IMG/VR virus record: IMGVR_UViG_3300048912_000258
Coordinates: 1-29,692 of that record
Source: a virus
Direction: 5' to 3' (one strand)
DNA: 29,692 bases
The notes below the pieces were generated by a model, which saw nothing but the letters and a program-made list of their open reading frames with translations, ran no database searches and was not told where the DNA came from. Shown one piece after another: positions 13,651 to 20,612 of this stretch. The position numbers and the translations under genes are program-made. The number at the start of each line of letters is the position of its first letter. The stretch's first letter is position 1.

Positions 13651-14286
13651 ATGGCAGACGACACCACGACCGACGAGACCACCGATGACACCGAGGAGCA
13701 GCAGGAGGACTACGAGGCTCCCGACCAAGCCACCTGGTCACGGACCACCGAGGCCCTGAGCAAGGCCAACGCGGAGGCCAAGAAGTGGCGTCTCCGTGCG
13801 CAGGGCAAGGACGAGAAGTGGGCCGTGCCCGGGTGGACCAAGCCCCCGGCCGACGAGGACACCGAGGACGACGACAAGCCCGCGGCCAAGCCACGGCGCC
13901 AGCCGCGGGTGGACGTCGACGCGGTCCGGCGCGAGGCGGAGGAAGCGGCCCTCACCCGGGCCAAGCCCGGGCTCGTCCGGACCGCGGCCAAGGACGCGCT
14001 CAAGGACGCGGGCCTCATCCTGCCGGAGAAGGGCTCCGCGGATGGCGCCTACCAGCGGGCCTTCCGCCTGTTCGACATGGACGCGATCGAGGTCGACGAG
14101 GACGGCACGGTCATCGGTGTGGAGGACCAGATCAAGGCGGTCCGGCGGGACTACCCGGAGTTGTTCGCCAAGCGCGGCGGCGCGCGCGTGAACGCCGGGG
14201 CGGGGAGCACGGCGGCCGATGGCGCCGGCGGGAAGACCCCCAGCTCGTCGGACAAGCTAGCCGCGATGCTGCTGGGCAAGGGGTAA
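13651..14286 (+). CDS. Scaffolding protein, 211 aa
   Basis: Guides capsid assembly and leaves before maturation. The sequence has the usual composition: a very acidic N-terminus (residues 1-25, mostly D, E, T), a helical charged middle (VDAVRREAEEAALTRAKPGL), and a C-terminal region rich in Ala, Gly and Ser ending SDKLAAMLLGKG. It lies directly before the major capsid gene. No separate protease gene is seen, so the scaffold is probably released or cut by unknown means. The start context GGGCGCGAG-ATG is shared with rusA and the 11498 gene. A hairpin begins on its stop codon. Confidence 0.88.
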   Translation: MADDTTTDETTDDTEEQQEDYEAPDQATWSRTTEALSKANAEAKKWRLRAQGKDEKWAVPGWTKPPADEDTEDDDKPAAKPRRQPRVDVDAVRREAEEAALTRAKPGLVRTAAKDALKDAGLILPEKGSADGAYQRAFRLFDMDAIEVDEDGTVIGVEDQIKAVRRDYPELFAKRGGARVNAGAGSTAADGAGGKTPSSSDKLAAMLLGKG

Positions 14287-14301
14287 ACTCAGCGTTACCC
14301 C
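14280..14301 (+). repeat. Small hairpin over the scaffold stop codon
   Basis: GGGGTAA (14280-14286) pairs with TTACCCC (14295-14301) across an 8-nt loop. The TAA is the scaffold stop. It may protect the 3' end or aid termination together with the stronger hairpin 28 nt downstream. Confidence 0.5.
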
Positions 14302-14328
14302 CGCCCTCACCCGGGCGACATCCGGTAG

Positions 14329-14373
14329 GTGACGGCCCGTTCGTGTCCCCCAGGCGAACGGGCCGTCACTGTT
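14329..14373 (+). terminator. Strong intrinsic terminator between scaffold and capsid
   Basis: A 15-bp perfect stem, GTGACGGCCCGTTCG (14329-14343) / reverse complement (14355-14369), with an 11-nt loop, followed by TGTTT. It should sharply reduce read-through and so uncouple capsid expression from the upstream genes. Confidence 0.85.
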
Positions 14374-14394
14374 TGTCACGGTTTAGCTAGCACG

Positions 14395-14424
14395 GTGACA
14401 TGTGACTTCCCGGTGACGTATCCT
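14395..14424 (+). promoter_or_regulatory. Promoter for the major capsid gene
   Basis: GTGACA (14395-14400), an 18-bp spacer and TATCCT (14419-14424) lie just after the strong terminator. The predicted leader is about 59 nt. The 18-bp spacing matches most other promoters in the window. A dedicated promoter fits the high demand for capsid protein. Confidence 0.6.
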
Positions 14425-14451
14425 TCGGGTGATCAAGGGTAAGCACGCGCG

Positions 14452-14491
14452 ATGGTGGCCCACCCCCAGCTACAGGAAGGGACGCCACCAT
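14452..14491 (+). promoter_or_regulatory. Leader hairpin pairing with the capsid start codon
   Basis: ATGGTGGC (14452-14459) is the exact reverse complement of GCCACCAT (14484-14491), which includes the first two bases of the capsid ATG. The 24-nt loop holds the ribosome site AGGAAGG. The fold would expose the ribosome site but pair the start codon, so it may tune translation or stabilise the mRNA 5' end. Confidence 0.5.
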
Positions 14492-15458
14492 GGCAGCGTC
14501 CGTCGTTGACAACTGGATCCCCGAGGAGCAGGGCGGTCCGGTCATCCAGAAGATCCAAGCCACCTCCGCCGTGGAGACCCTGGCACGCCAGGAGTCCATG
14601 ACGACCCTCACCAAGAAGGTCCCGCGTGACGGCGGCGTCGACTTCGAGGGCGCGACCACCAAGGGCGTCGCGATCGCCGAAGACGACAACGACGTGGACA
14701 ACGTCCTGCTCACCGCACGCAAGCTCGCGCGCATCGTGCGGCTGAATGACGAGGACGTGGAGGACACCTCCGCCACGGCGAGCGTCATCCAGCAGAAGCA
14801 GATCGGCTGGGCCACGGCCTACGGCATCGGTTTCGACAACGCCACCCTTGCGGTGACCGCGGCGGAGAACGGCACCACGGTCCCGTTCACCTCACTGTGG
14901 AAGGTGCTCAACACCACCAACTCCACCCTGCCCGACGGGGTCACCTACACCGCGGGTGACAACATCGTGACCGGCGTGACGGCCGCCAACCCCGGCCCGC
15001 AGAAGTACACCGAGCTGTCCAACGTGTTCGGCAAGGTCGAGACCGGCCAGTACTGGACCGAATCGGACATGGTGGTCATCGCCCACCCGGCCTTCCGCAA
15101 GTTCTTCCGCGGCATCGTCGACGTCAACGGCAACCCGATCTTCTCGGAGAACTCCAGCGCCGCCGGCCAGTCGGTGGACCGGCTGTTCCAGGCCCCCATC
15201 CGCTGGACGACCGGGGCGCGCACGAGCGCCGTCGCGACGAACAAGCCCGTCGGCACCCCGCTCCTGTTCGTCGGGAACGCCCAGTTCCTGATCAAGGGCA
15301 ACCGGTCCGGCCCCGAGTACGCCGTCGCCGGCCCCAACTCCGGCGCCGGGTTCACCACGGACCAGACCCTGCTGAAGTTCCGCACCCGCCGGGGGTTCGC
15401 GGTGGGCAACCCGTTCGCCTGGGCGATGTACACCCCGGCCGCCTCCTACATCGCCTGA
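14490..15458 (+). CDS. Major capsid protein, HK97 fold, 322 aa
   Basis: Builds the icosahedral shell. Evidence is the position after scaffold, the length (short HK97-fold proteins are 300-350 aa), and recognisable regions: a basic beta segment (TTLTKKVPRDGGVDFEGAT) matching the E-loop/N-arm area, a helix with TATASVIQQK-like sequence, the P-domain stretch YWTESDMVVIAHPAFRKFF, and a C-terminal strand region ending FAVGNPFAWAMYTPA. There is no long N-terminal delta domain, consistent with a separate scaffold. It has its own terminator, promoter and structured leader upstream, so it is the best insulated gene in the late region. Confidence 0.94.
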   Translation: MAASVVDNWIPEEQGGPVIQKIQATSAVETLARQESMTTLTKKVPRDGGVDFEGATTKGVAIAEDDNDVDNVLLTARKLARIVRLNDEDVEDTSATASVIQQKQIGWATAYGIGFDNATLAVTAAENGTTVPFTSLWKVLNTTNSTLPDGVTYTAGDNIVTGVTAANPGPQKYTELSNVFGKVETGQYWTESDMVVIAHPAFRKFFRGIVDVNGNPIFSENSSAAGQSVDRLFQAPIRWTTGARTSAVATNKPVGTPLLFVGNAQFLIKGNRSGPEYAVAGPNSGAGFTTDQTLLKFRTRRGFAVGNPFAWAMYTPAASYIA

Positions 15459-15474
15459 CCGGAGCTGACCGATC

Positions 15475-15924
15475 ATGGCCTGGGCCGACGTGACGTACAC
15501 CGAGAACATCACAGGTGTGGTGGTCTCGGAGTCCCAGCTCGCCCAGGCCCAGGCCGTGATCGAACTGTTCTCCGGGGTGACCGAAAGCTACGCCCTGTCC
15601 GGCCGCGATGCGCGTCACCTCCGGATGGCGGTCGCGTACCAGGCGGCATGGATGAAGGGCCAGATCGACGTCACCACCCGCACCGACGTGTCCAGCGTGA
15701 CTCAGGACGAGATGTCCTTCCAGTACGCGAATCCGGACGCGCCGGTGCTCGCACCGCTCGCACGAGCGGCGCTCAAGCGGTTGAGCTGGAAAGGCACGAG
15801 GTCGACCCTGGTCAGAAGGCCGGTCGATCTCGTTGCACCAGGGTGGAGCCCGGAGCAGGACTTTGTCACCGACAGGGACTGCTCCGGGTACCGGCCGCTG
15901 AACATGTACGAGGGCGGTTCGTGA
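15475..15924 (+). CDS. Head-tail connector (adaptor), 149 aa
   Basis: The ATG at 15475 follows GGAG. Position directly behind the capsid gene, size, and a helical first half (SESQLAQAQAVIELFSGV, LRMAVAYQAAWMKGQ) fit the gp6/gp15-type adaptor that docks under the portal. The second half has PLARAALKRLSWKGTRS, a basic helix typical of this group. The stop overlaps the next gene start (TGATG). The exact ring position is inferred from gene order rather than from a diagnostic motif. Confidence 0.75.
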   Translation: MAWADVTYTENITGVVVSESQLAQAQAVIELFSGVTESYALSGRDARHLRMAVAYQAAWMKGQIDVTTRTDVSSVTQDEMSFQYANPDAPVLAPLARAALKRLSWKGTRSTLVRRPVDLVAPGWSPEQDFVTDRDCSGYRPLNMYEGGS

Positions 15925-16280
15925 TGACCGCGTTCGTGCCGAACACCACGGTCCGGATCGAGCGGAACAACAGCGCACCCGTGACGGGCACCGCTGTGGA
16001 GGGCTACGGCCCCGACCTCTCGAACTGGACCCCCGTCGCGACCGGGGCGCCGGCCTACCTCCACGAGGACAGCCAGACGACCTGGGACCCGACTGCCGAC
16101 CGGAAGACCATCCGCGAGGTGACCTTGATCCGGCTCAGGCCGGACGCACAGGTGCAGGACCGGGACCGGCTCGTGGACGAGCAGACCGGCGCCATGTACC
16201 AGGTAGACACGATCACCACCGAGTCGAGCACGGTCGGTGTGAACGACATCCGGGTCGTCACGATCCGGATCACCGCCTGA
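15924..16280 (+). CDS. Head-tail connector (stopper-like), 118 aa
   Basis: The ATG at 15924 shares a base with the previous stop. The protein is nearly all beta: VRIERNNSAPVTGTAVEGYG, IREVTLIRLRPDAQVQDRDR, then GAMYQVDTI and DIRVVTIRI. A small beta-barrel with the phrase DRLVDEQTGAMYQVD (the 'variable defined by bound/value' pattern) is typical of head-closure stopper proteins of the SPP1 gp16/HK97 type. The gene order adaptor, stopper, gp10-like, tail terminator supports this. Confidence 0.72.
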   Translation: MTAFVPNTTVRIERNNSAPVTGTAVEGYGPDLSNWTPVATGAPAYLHEDSQTTWDPTADRKTIREVTLIRLRPDAQVQDRDRLVDEQTGAMYQVDTITTESSTVGVNDIRVVTIRITA

Positions 16281-16339
16281 GGGCCACGGACGGCTACTCA
16301 CTCAGGCCAGGCCGCACCTGGGAAGGGGGCGGGGAGCTG

Positions 16340-16645
16340 ATGGCTGCGCGCTACACGGAGGACCCCCGGGCCGCCGACCACATCGTGAAGATGTGCGGCG
16401 GCATACTGGACAAGATCTTGCCGGAGATCGAGAAGGACGCGAAGAGGTACGTGCCGGTGCTGACCGGGTACCTCCGCAACCACATCGGTCACGACAAGGT
16501 CTCGCCCACCCACGGCCGGGTCTACGCGAACGCTGAGTACGCGGCCGCGATCGAGAAGGGGTTCACCCACGCTCGATCCGGACAGCACATCCCCGCCCAG
16601 CCCTACCTCCGCCCCGCGGCGTACAAGAACCGGAACCCGACGTGA
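16340..16645 (+). CDS. HK97 gp10-like head-tail protein, 101 aa
   Basis: The ATG at 16340 follows GGGGAG. The family signature is clear: a helix with KDAKRYVPVLTGYLRNHI (in gp10-like proteins, 'aP v dTG.Lr.si'), then YANAEYAAAIEKGFTHAR and a C-terminal AQPYLRPA segment. Members lie at the head-tail joint or at the tail tube end. The 59-nt gap before it contains no other gene. The stop overlaps the next start as GTGA. Confidence 0.85.
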   Translation: MAARYTEDPRAADHIVKMCGGILDKILPEIEKDAKRYVPVLTGYLRNHIGHDKVSPTHGRVYANAEYAAAIEKGFTHARSGQHIPAQPYLRPAAYKNRNPT

Positions 16646-17088
16646 GCCGGCCAGACGGCGCGCTCGTGGCGGACGCGTGGCTACGCCTGGTCTCCGGTCT
16701 CCCCGCCTCCTGCATCGGCCCCACCCTGCCGGACGTCAAGCGCACCCCGGCGCCGCCGTGGGCCACGCAGGGGTTCGTCCAGCACACCGTGGTCGGTGGA
16801 TCGCCGACCACCCACGTGCCCGTCCGCCGGACGGTCGTCCAGCTCGACTTCTGGGCTACCACCCTGGACGACCGGACTCCGCCCTGGGGACGGGCCAGTG
16901 CGCTCGCGGAGACCGTCCTGGCGGCCACCTACGGTGCCACCAACCAGCTCGCCCTCACCGTGCCGTCCGGCTACGACACGCCCAGTCTGCGTGTCGTGCT
17001 CGCTCTCCAGGAGCCGCGGAAGGTGCGCGAGGACGGTGCCGGGTTCGCCCACTTCCAGTTCGATGCCGAGTTCGTCTGGACCAGCTAG
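16642..17088 (+). CDS. Tail terminator/completion protein, 148 aa
   Basis: The GTG at 16642 overlaps the gp10-like stop (GTGA). Tail terminators cap the tube when it reaches the length set by the tape measure. The protein has an N-terminal helix (DALVADAWLRLVSGLP-type), a central beta strand pair with VRRTVVQLDFWATTLDD, a helix (GRASALAETVLAATYG) and final strands ending AHFQFDAEFVWTS. This alpha-beta-beta-alpha-beta order and the 'f.f.v.fw' C-terminus match the family. The position just before the major tail protein supports it. Confidence 0.8.
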   Translation: MSRPDGALVADAWLRLVSGLPASCIGPTLPDVKRTPAPPWATQGFVQHTVVGGSPTTHVPVRRTVVQLDFWATTLDDRTPPWGRASALAETVLAATYGATNQLALTVPSGYDTPSLRVVLALQEPRKVREDGAGFAHFQFDAEFVWTS

Positions 17089-17097
17089 GAGTTGATC

Positions 17098-17262
17098 ATG
17101 AACACCGTTTCCGTTCGCACCACGATGCGGCCCTTCGAGGAGCTGGAGGTCTCGGAGCACGAGGCCAGCGACCTCCGCCGTCAGGGCCTGCTCGTCGACG
17201 AGCCGGCGCCGCCGGCGGAGACCCGCAGCAACCGGAGCCCGTCCGGCTCCGGCGACAAGTAG
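17098..17262 (+). CDS. Small hypothetical structural-region protein, 54 aa
   Basis: The ATG at 17098 follows AGGAG by about 7 nt; the gene fits tightly between tail terminator and major tail protein. The N-terminal half (TTMRPFEELEVSEHEASDLR followed by RQGLLVDE) looks like the short peptides found in actinophage head-tail operons in which an 'F.dlev.e.ea..lr.qGLl' pattern precedes a disordered end. The second half is Pro, Ser and Arg rich and probably unstructured. Function is unknown. Confidence 0.75.
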   Translation: MNTVSVRTTMRPFEELEVSEHEASDLRRQGLLVDEPAPPAETRSNRSPSGSGDK

Positions 17263-17277
17263 CAAGGAGTTACCCCC

Positions 17278-17832
17278 ATGTCCGTTACTGTGTCCGAGCT
17301 GACCCAAGGCCCGGCGACCTTGTACTACGGCAACTTCGGTGCCACGGAACCGCTGGACAACGCGGTGAACAGCACCCCGGCGGCCAGTGCGTGGACCGAC
17401 CTGGGCGGCACCGTCGACGGCTCCAAGCTGGTGATCAAGCAGAACTACTCCATGCTGGCCGTTGACCAGCTTGTGGACGTCCCGGGCTCTCGGCTGAACA
17501 TGCGAGAGATCACCGTGGAGACCGCCATGGCGGAGCCAACGATCAACAACCTGAACCTCGCACTGAACGGCGGCACCATCACCACCGGCGCCGGGTTCAC
17601 CGGAGCGTTCGAGCCGATCGACTCCGACGCGGCCACCCAGCCCACGTACAAGGCGCTGATCCTGCACGGGTGGCACGGCACGGCGCGGCGCATGGTGATC
17701 CTGCGCCGGGTGCTCTCCGTGGAAGGTGCCGAGTCCGAGTACAAGAAGGACGGCCAGACCGTCCTCAAGGTCAAGATGCAGGCGTTCTACGTGAGCCCCT
17801 CCATCCGGCCCTTCCGCATCATCGACGCCTGA
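17278..17832 (+). CDS. Major tail protein (tube), 184 aa
   Basis: Stacks into the tail tube. The ATG at 17278 follows AAGGAG. The protein is beta-rich with the opening typical of actinophage tubes (ELTQGPATLYYGNFGATEP, then WTDLGGTVDGSKLVIKQNY), a REITVETAMAEPT helix-strand region and a C-terminal strand pair (KVKMQAFYVSPSIRPFRIID). The length suits a single-domain tube protein without a decorative Ig domain. A palindrome and a short gap separate it from the chaperone genes. Confidence 0.9.
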   Translation: MSVTVSELTQGPATLYYGNFGATEPLDNAVNSTPAASAWTDLGGTVDGSKLVIKQNYSMLAVDQLVDVPGSRLNMREITVETAMAEPTINNLNLALNGGTITTGAGFTGAFEPIDSDAATQPTYKALILHGWHGTARRMVILRRVLSVEGAESEYKKDGQTVLKVKMQAFYVSPSIRPFRIIDA

Positions 17833-17855
17833 TCACGTAGAGTAACCAGATACCC

Positions 17856-17873
17856 AAATCCCTCGAGGGATTT
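17856..17873. repeat. 18-nt perfect palindrome between tube and chaperone genes
   Basis: AAATCCCTCGAGGGATTT can fold as a 7-bp stem with a TCGA loop. It lies 19 nt before the chaperone start. There is no proper T-run after it, so it may be a weak attenuator that lowers chaperone synthesis relative to tube protein, or an RNA processing site. Confidence 0.5.
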
Positions 17874-17891
17874 ATACAGAGAGTGACAATG

Positions 17892-18269
17892 ATGAGCAAC
17901 CAGACCGCGGACGCGATCGAGCAGGAGTCGGCGAGCAACCGCGTCGTGCTCCCGCCGTCGACGGCCGGCACGCTGTCCGAGGACACCACCGTCCTGTTCG
18001 AGCTGGACGGGCGTGAGTACCGCGTCCCGTCCAAGCCGCGCGCCGCCGTGGCCCTGCGCTACCTCCGGGCCGTGCGCGACGGAGGCAAGGAGCTGGGTTC
18101 CGCCCAGCTCCTGACGGACCTGCTCGGGATCGACGGGTTCAACGCGCTGTGCGACTACGAGGACCTGTCGCCGGAGCAACTCAAGATGATCATGGAGGCG
18201 GCCCAGGCCCTGACCCTGGGCGCCATGGAGGAAGCGTTCGAGGGAAACTCGCGCGGCTCCAAGAGGTGA
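17892..18269 (+). CDS. Tail assembly chaperone G, 125 aa
   Basis: Coats the tape measure during tail assembly. The start is uncertain between GTG 17883, ATG 17889 and ATG 17892; the last has GAGAG 8 nt upstream and is used here. After a disordered head, residues 35-120 hold the typical chaperone fold (FELDGREYRVPSKPRAAVAL, then FNALCDYEDLSPEQLKMIME). The ribosome site is weak, and a palindrome precedes it. Near its 3' end a GGGAAAC slippery site gives a second, longer product. Confidence 0.88.
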   Translation: MSNQTADAIEQESASNRVVLPPSTAGTLSEDTTVLFELDGREYRVPSKPRAAVALRYLRAVRDGGKELGSAQLLTDLLGIDGFNALCDYEDLSPEQLKMIMEAAQALTLGAMEEAFEGNSRGSKR

Positions 18270-18538
18270 TGTGGACGGTCAACCACCTGGCGGACATCGA
18301 GTCCGACTTCTCGGTGTTCCACCGGGTGGATGACCCCCTCGCCCTCGCGGGGCCGGAGTTCTTCCGCAAGGCCGTCCGGCTCGCCGCGTATACCGGCGTC
18401 ATGGCGGCGCGCGTGGCGGCGCAGCACGAGCGCTCCCAGCCTCTGGCAGCCACGGGGCGGGGAGCAGGGAGCGAGGTCCGCACGGTCTCGTTGGACACGA
18501 TGATGGCGCAACACCCGGACTTGATCGACAGGAGGTGA
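17892..18538 (+). CDS. Tail assembly chaperone GT fusion made by -1 frameshift, about 215 aa
   Basis: Read as codons 17892-18248, then continued in the -1 frame from 18248 to 18538. The T part starts LARLQEVMWTVNHLADIESD and contains FRKAVRLAAYTGVMAARVAA, a helical pattern common in T extensions that bind the tape measure and tube. No good independent start precedes the T part (the ATG at 18269 overlaps the G stop and has only AAGAGG nearby), so the frameshift is the likely route. The end lies 4 nt before the tape measure start, with AGGAGGTG shared as its ribosome site. Confidence 0.85.
18242..18248 (+). other. Programmed -1 ribosomal frameshift site GGGAAAC
   Basis: The heptamer reads G GGA AAC in the chaperone frame, the canonical X XXY YYZ form. 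A -1 slip leads into an 87-aa open extension (LARLQEVMWTVNHLADIESD and onward). It lies 19 nt before the zero-frame TGA, as is usual for G/GT pairs. Confidence 0.9.
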
Positions 18539-18542
18539 CTCG

Positions 18543-20612
18543 GTGGCTGAGGGCTTCAAAATGGGCGCCGCATTCGTCGACGTCACCACCGAGGACAACA
18601 CCGCGGAGGGCCGGTCACGCATCGGGTCCACCATGGCGAAGTGGGCCGGCGGCCTGGCCCTGGGTGCGACCATCTCCAAGGGCATCACCGACAACCTGGA
18701 CATCGGGGCGTCCACGGCCAAGCTCGGGGCCCAGCTCAACCTGACCAAGGACGTCGCGGAGAACGCGGGACGGCTCGCCGGTGAGGTGTACAAGGACAAC
18801 TTCGGCGAGTCGATCCCCGCGGTGAACGACGCGATCGCCAGCGTCGGGCAGAGCTTGTACAACCTGAACACAGCCAGCGAGGAGAACATCAAGGGCGCCA
18901 CCGAGGCGGCCTTGGGTCTGGCCAGCGTGTTCGGCACCGACGTCACGGAGAACGTCCGGTCCGCCTCCGCCATGATCTCCAACCACCTCGCGCCGGACGC
19001 CACATCGGCTTTCGACCTGATGACGCGGGCCTTCCAGACCGGCGGCAACGAGGCGGGGGACCTCCTCGAAACGATCACCGAGTACGCGCCCCAGTTCCAC
19101 AAGCTGGGCCTGGACGGGGCAACCGCCCTGGGACTGCTGAGTCAGGGCCTGCGCGCCGGCGCACGCGACACGGACGTCATCGCCGACGCGTTCAAGGAGT
19201 TCAGCCTGCGCGCTATCGACGGGACCACTCTGACCAAGGAGGGGTTCAAGGCGCTGGGCCTGGACGCGAAGGACATGGGCGAGAAGATCGCGGCCGGCGG
19301 GAAGACCGCCCAGGACGGTCTACTCGCGACACTGACCGCGCTCCAGAACATGAAGGACCCCGTGGCCCAGAACACTGCGGGTGTCGCGCTGTTCGGTACC
19401 CAGTGGGAAGACACGCTCCGCCAGATCCTGCCCAACATGGACCTAACCGAGGCGGCCTTGACCGACGTCAAGGGCGCCACCGAGAAAATGAACAAGGCCG
19501 CGTCGGACAGTGCGCAGGGCGGGCTGGAATCGGTCAAGCGCCAGATGGAGGGCTGGGTCCAGTCGGTCACCAACATGAACGGGCCACTCGGTGACATCAC
19601 CTCGTGGGCCATGGGGTTCGGTGGGGTCGCGTTGCCGGTTGTGTCCCAGATCGCCATGATCACCACGGCGATGTCCGGGATGAAGTGGGCATCCGTTGGT
19701 ACCGCGCTCAGCGTGGTGGCGGACTGGATCGCTATGGCCGCGGCGTCGGTGGCCAATGCCGCCGTCATGGCTGCGTCGTGGCTGGTCGCGTTCTGGCCTA
19801 TCGCATTGATTATTGCCGCGGTTGCGGCATTGGTCGCATTGGTGATTCTGAATTGGGACTACATAAAGAATCAGACCATCGAAATCTGGACTGCCATTGT
19901 TAATTGGTTGACAGGTATTTGGAATGACATTGTTAGTCAGGTTCAGGGCGCGATCAACCTGGTGCTGGACGCCTGGTCCTGGTTGTCCGCCTTGCCGGGC
20001 CGGGTGGCCGAATGGTTCGGCGGAGTGGTTCGCGCCGCGGCCGACAAGATCGGTCAACTGATCGATTGGGTGAAGTCCATACCTGGCAAGATTTTGAATG
20101 CGGTAGGCAATCTGGGGCGACTACTGTGGGATGCCGGTGTGAAGATCATCCAGGGCCTGTGGGACGGCCTGAAGAACATGTGGAACAAGGTTACCGGTTG
20201 GATCTCCGGCATCGGCTCCTGGATTGCTGACCACAAAGGACCAATCGAGGTGGACGCGGTCCTCCTGGTCCCTCACGGAAACGCGATCATGGACGGTCTG
20301 GCCAAGGGACTCCAGGCCCAGTTCTCCGCAAAGGTCAAGCCCACCGTGGAGGGCATGGCCGGCGAACTCGCCGGCACCGCGTTTCCCGTGCCTCCGGTCA
20401 CCACCTCCCCGCTCCCCGCCTTCGCCGGGGCGGGCACCGGCGCGGCCACCAACGAGCAGGCGCCGCCGCCGCCGGTGCACATCGAGAACCTGACCGTCAC
20501 GTTCCCGGGCAGCCTGAACGCGATGTCCCGGACGGACCTGCGCAAGGCCGTCGACTTCCTGGACGAACAGCTCCGCAACCTGAACCGGAGCAGACTGGGG
20601 CAGGCGTCATGA
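18543..20612 (+). CDS. Tail tape measure protein, 689 aa
   Basis: Sets tail length and passes into the host envelope. GTG start with AGGAGGTG upstream. Residues ~1-40 are a short head; ~60-300 match the TP901-type tape measure core, with TSEENIKGATEAALGLASVF-like segments, FKEFSLRAIDGTTLTKEGFK and NTAGVALFGTQWED. Residues ~395-435 form two hydrophobic membrane-type segments (SWLVAFWPIALIIAAVAALV). They are followed by a Trp-rich amphipathic region (IEIWTAIVNWLTGIWNDIV) common to the family. The C-terminal VHIENLTVTFPG is a typical end. At about 1.5 angstrom per residue the tail would be near 100 nm. The DNA for residues ~420-460 is notably AT-rich. Confidence 0.95.
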   Translation: MAEGFKMGAAFVDVTTEDNTAEGRSRIGSTMAKWAGGLALGATISKGITDNLDIGASTAKLGAQLNLTKDVAENAGRLAGEVYKDNFGESIPAVNDAIASVGQSLYNLNTASEENIKGATEAALGLASVFGTDVTENVRSASAMISNHLAPDATSAFDLMTRAFQTGGNEAGDLLETITEYAPQFHKLGLDGATALGLLSQGLRAGARDTDVIADAFKEFSLRAIDGTTLTKEGFKALGLDAKDMGEKIAAGGKTAQDGLLATLTALQNMKDPVAQNTAGVALFGTQWEDTLRQILPNMDLTEAALTDVKGATEKMNKAASDSAQGGLESVKRQMEGWVQSVTNMNGPLGDITSWAMGFGGVALPVVSQIAMITTAMSGMKWASVGTALSVVADWIAMAAASVANAAVMAASWLVAFWPIALIIAAVAALVALVILNWDYIKNQTIEIWTAIVNWLTGIWNDIVSQVQGAINLVLDAWSWLSALPGRVAEWFGGVVRAAADKIGQLIDWVKSIPGKILNAVGNLGRLLWDAGVKIIQGLWDGLKNMWNKVTGWISGIGSWIADHKGPIEVDAVLLVPHGNAIMDGLAKGLQAQFSAKVKPTVEGMAGELAGTAFPVPPVTTSPLPAFAGAGTGAATNEQAPPPPVHIENLTVTFPGSLNAMSRTDLRKAVDFLDEQLRNLNRSRLGQAS

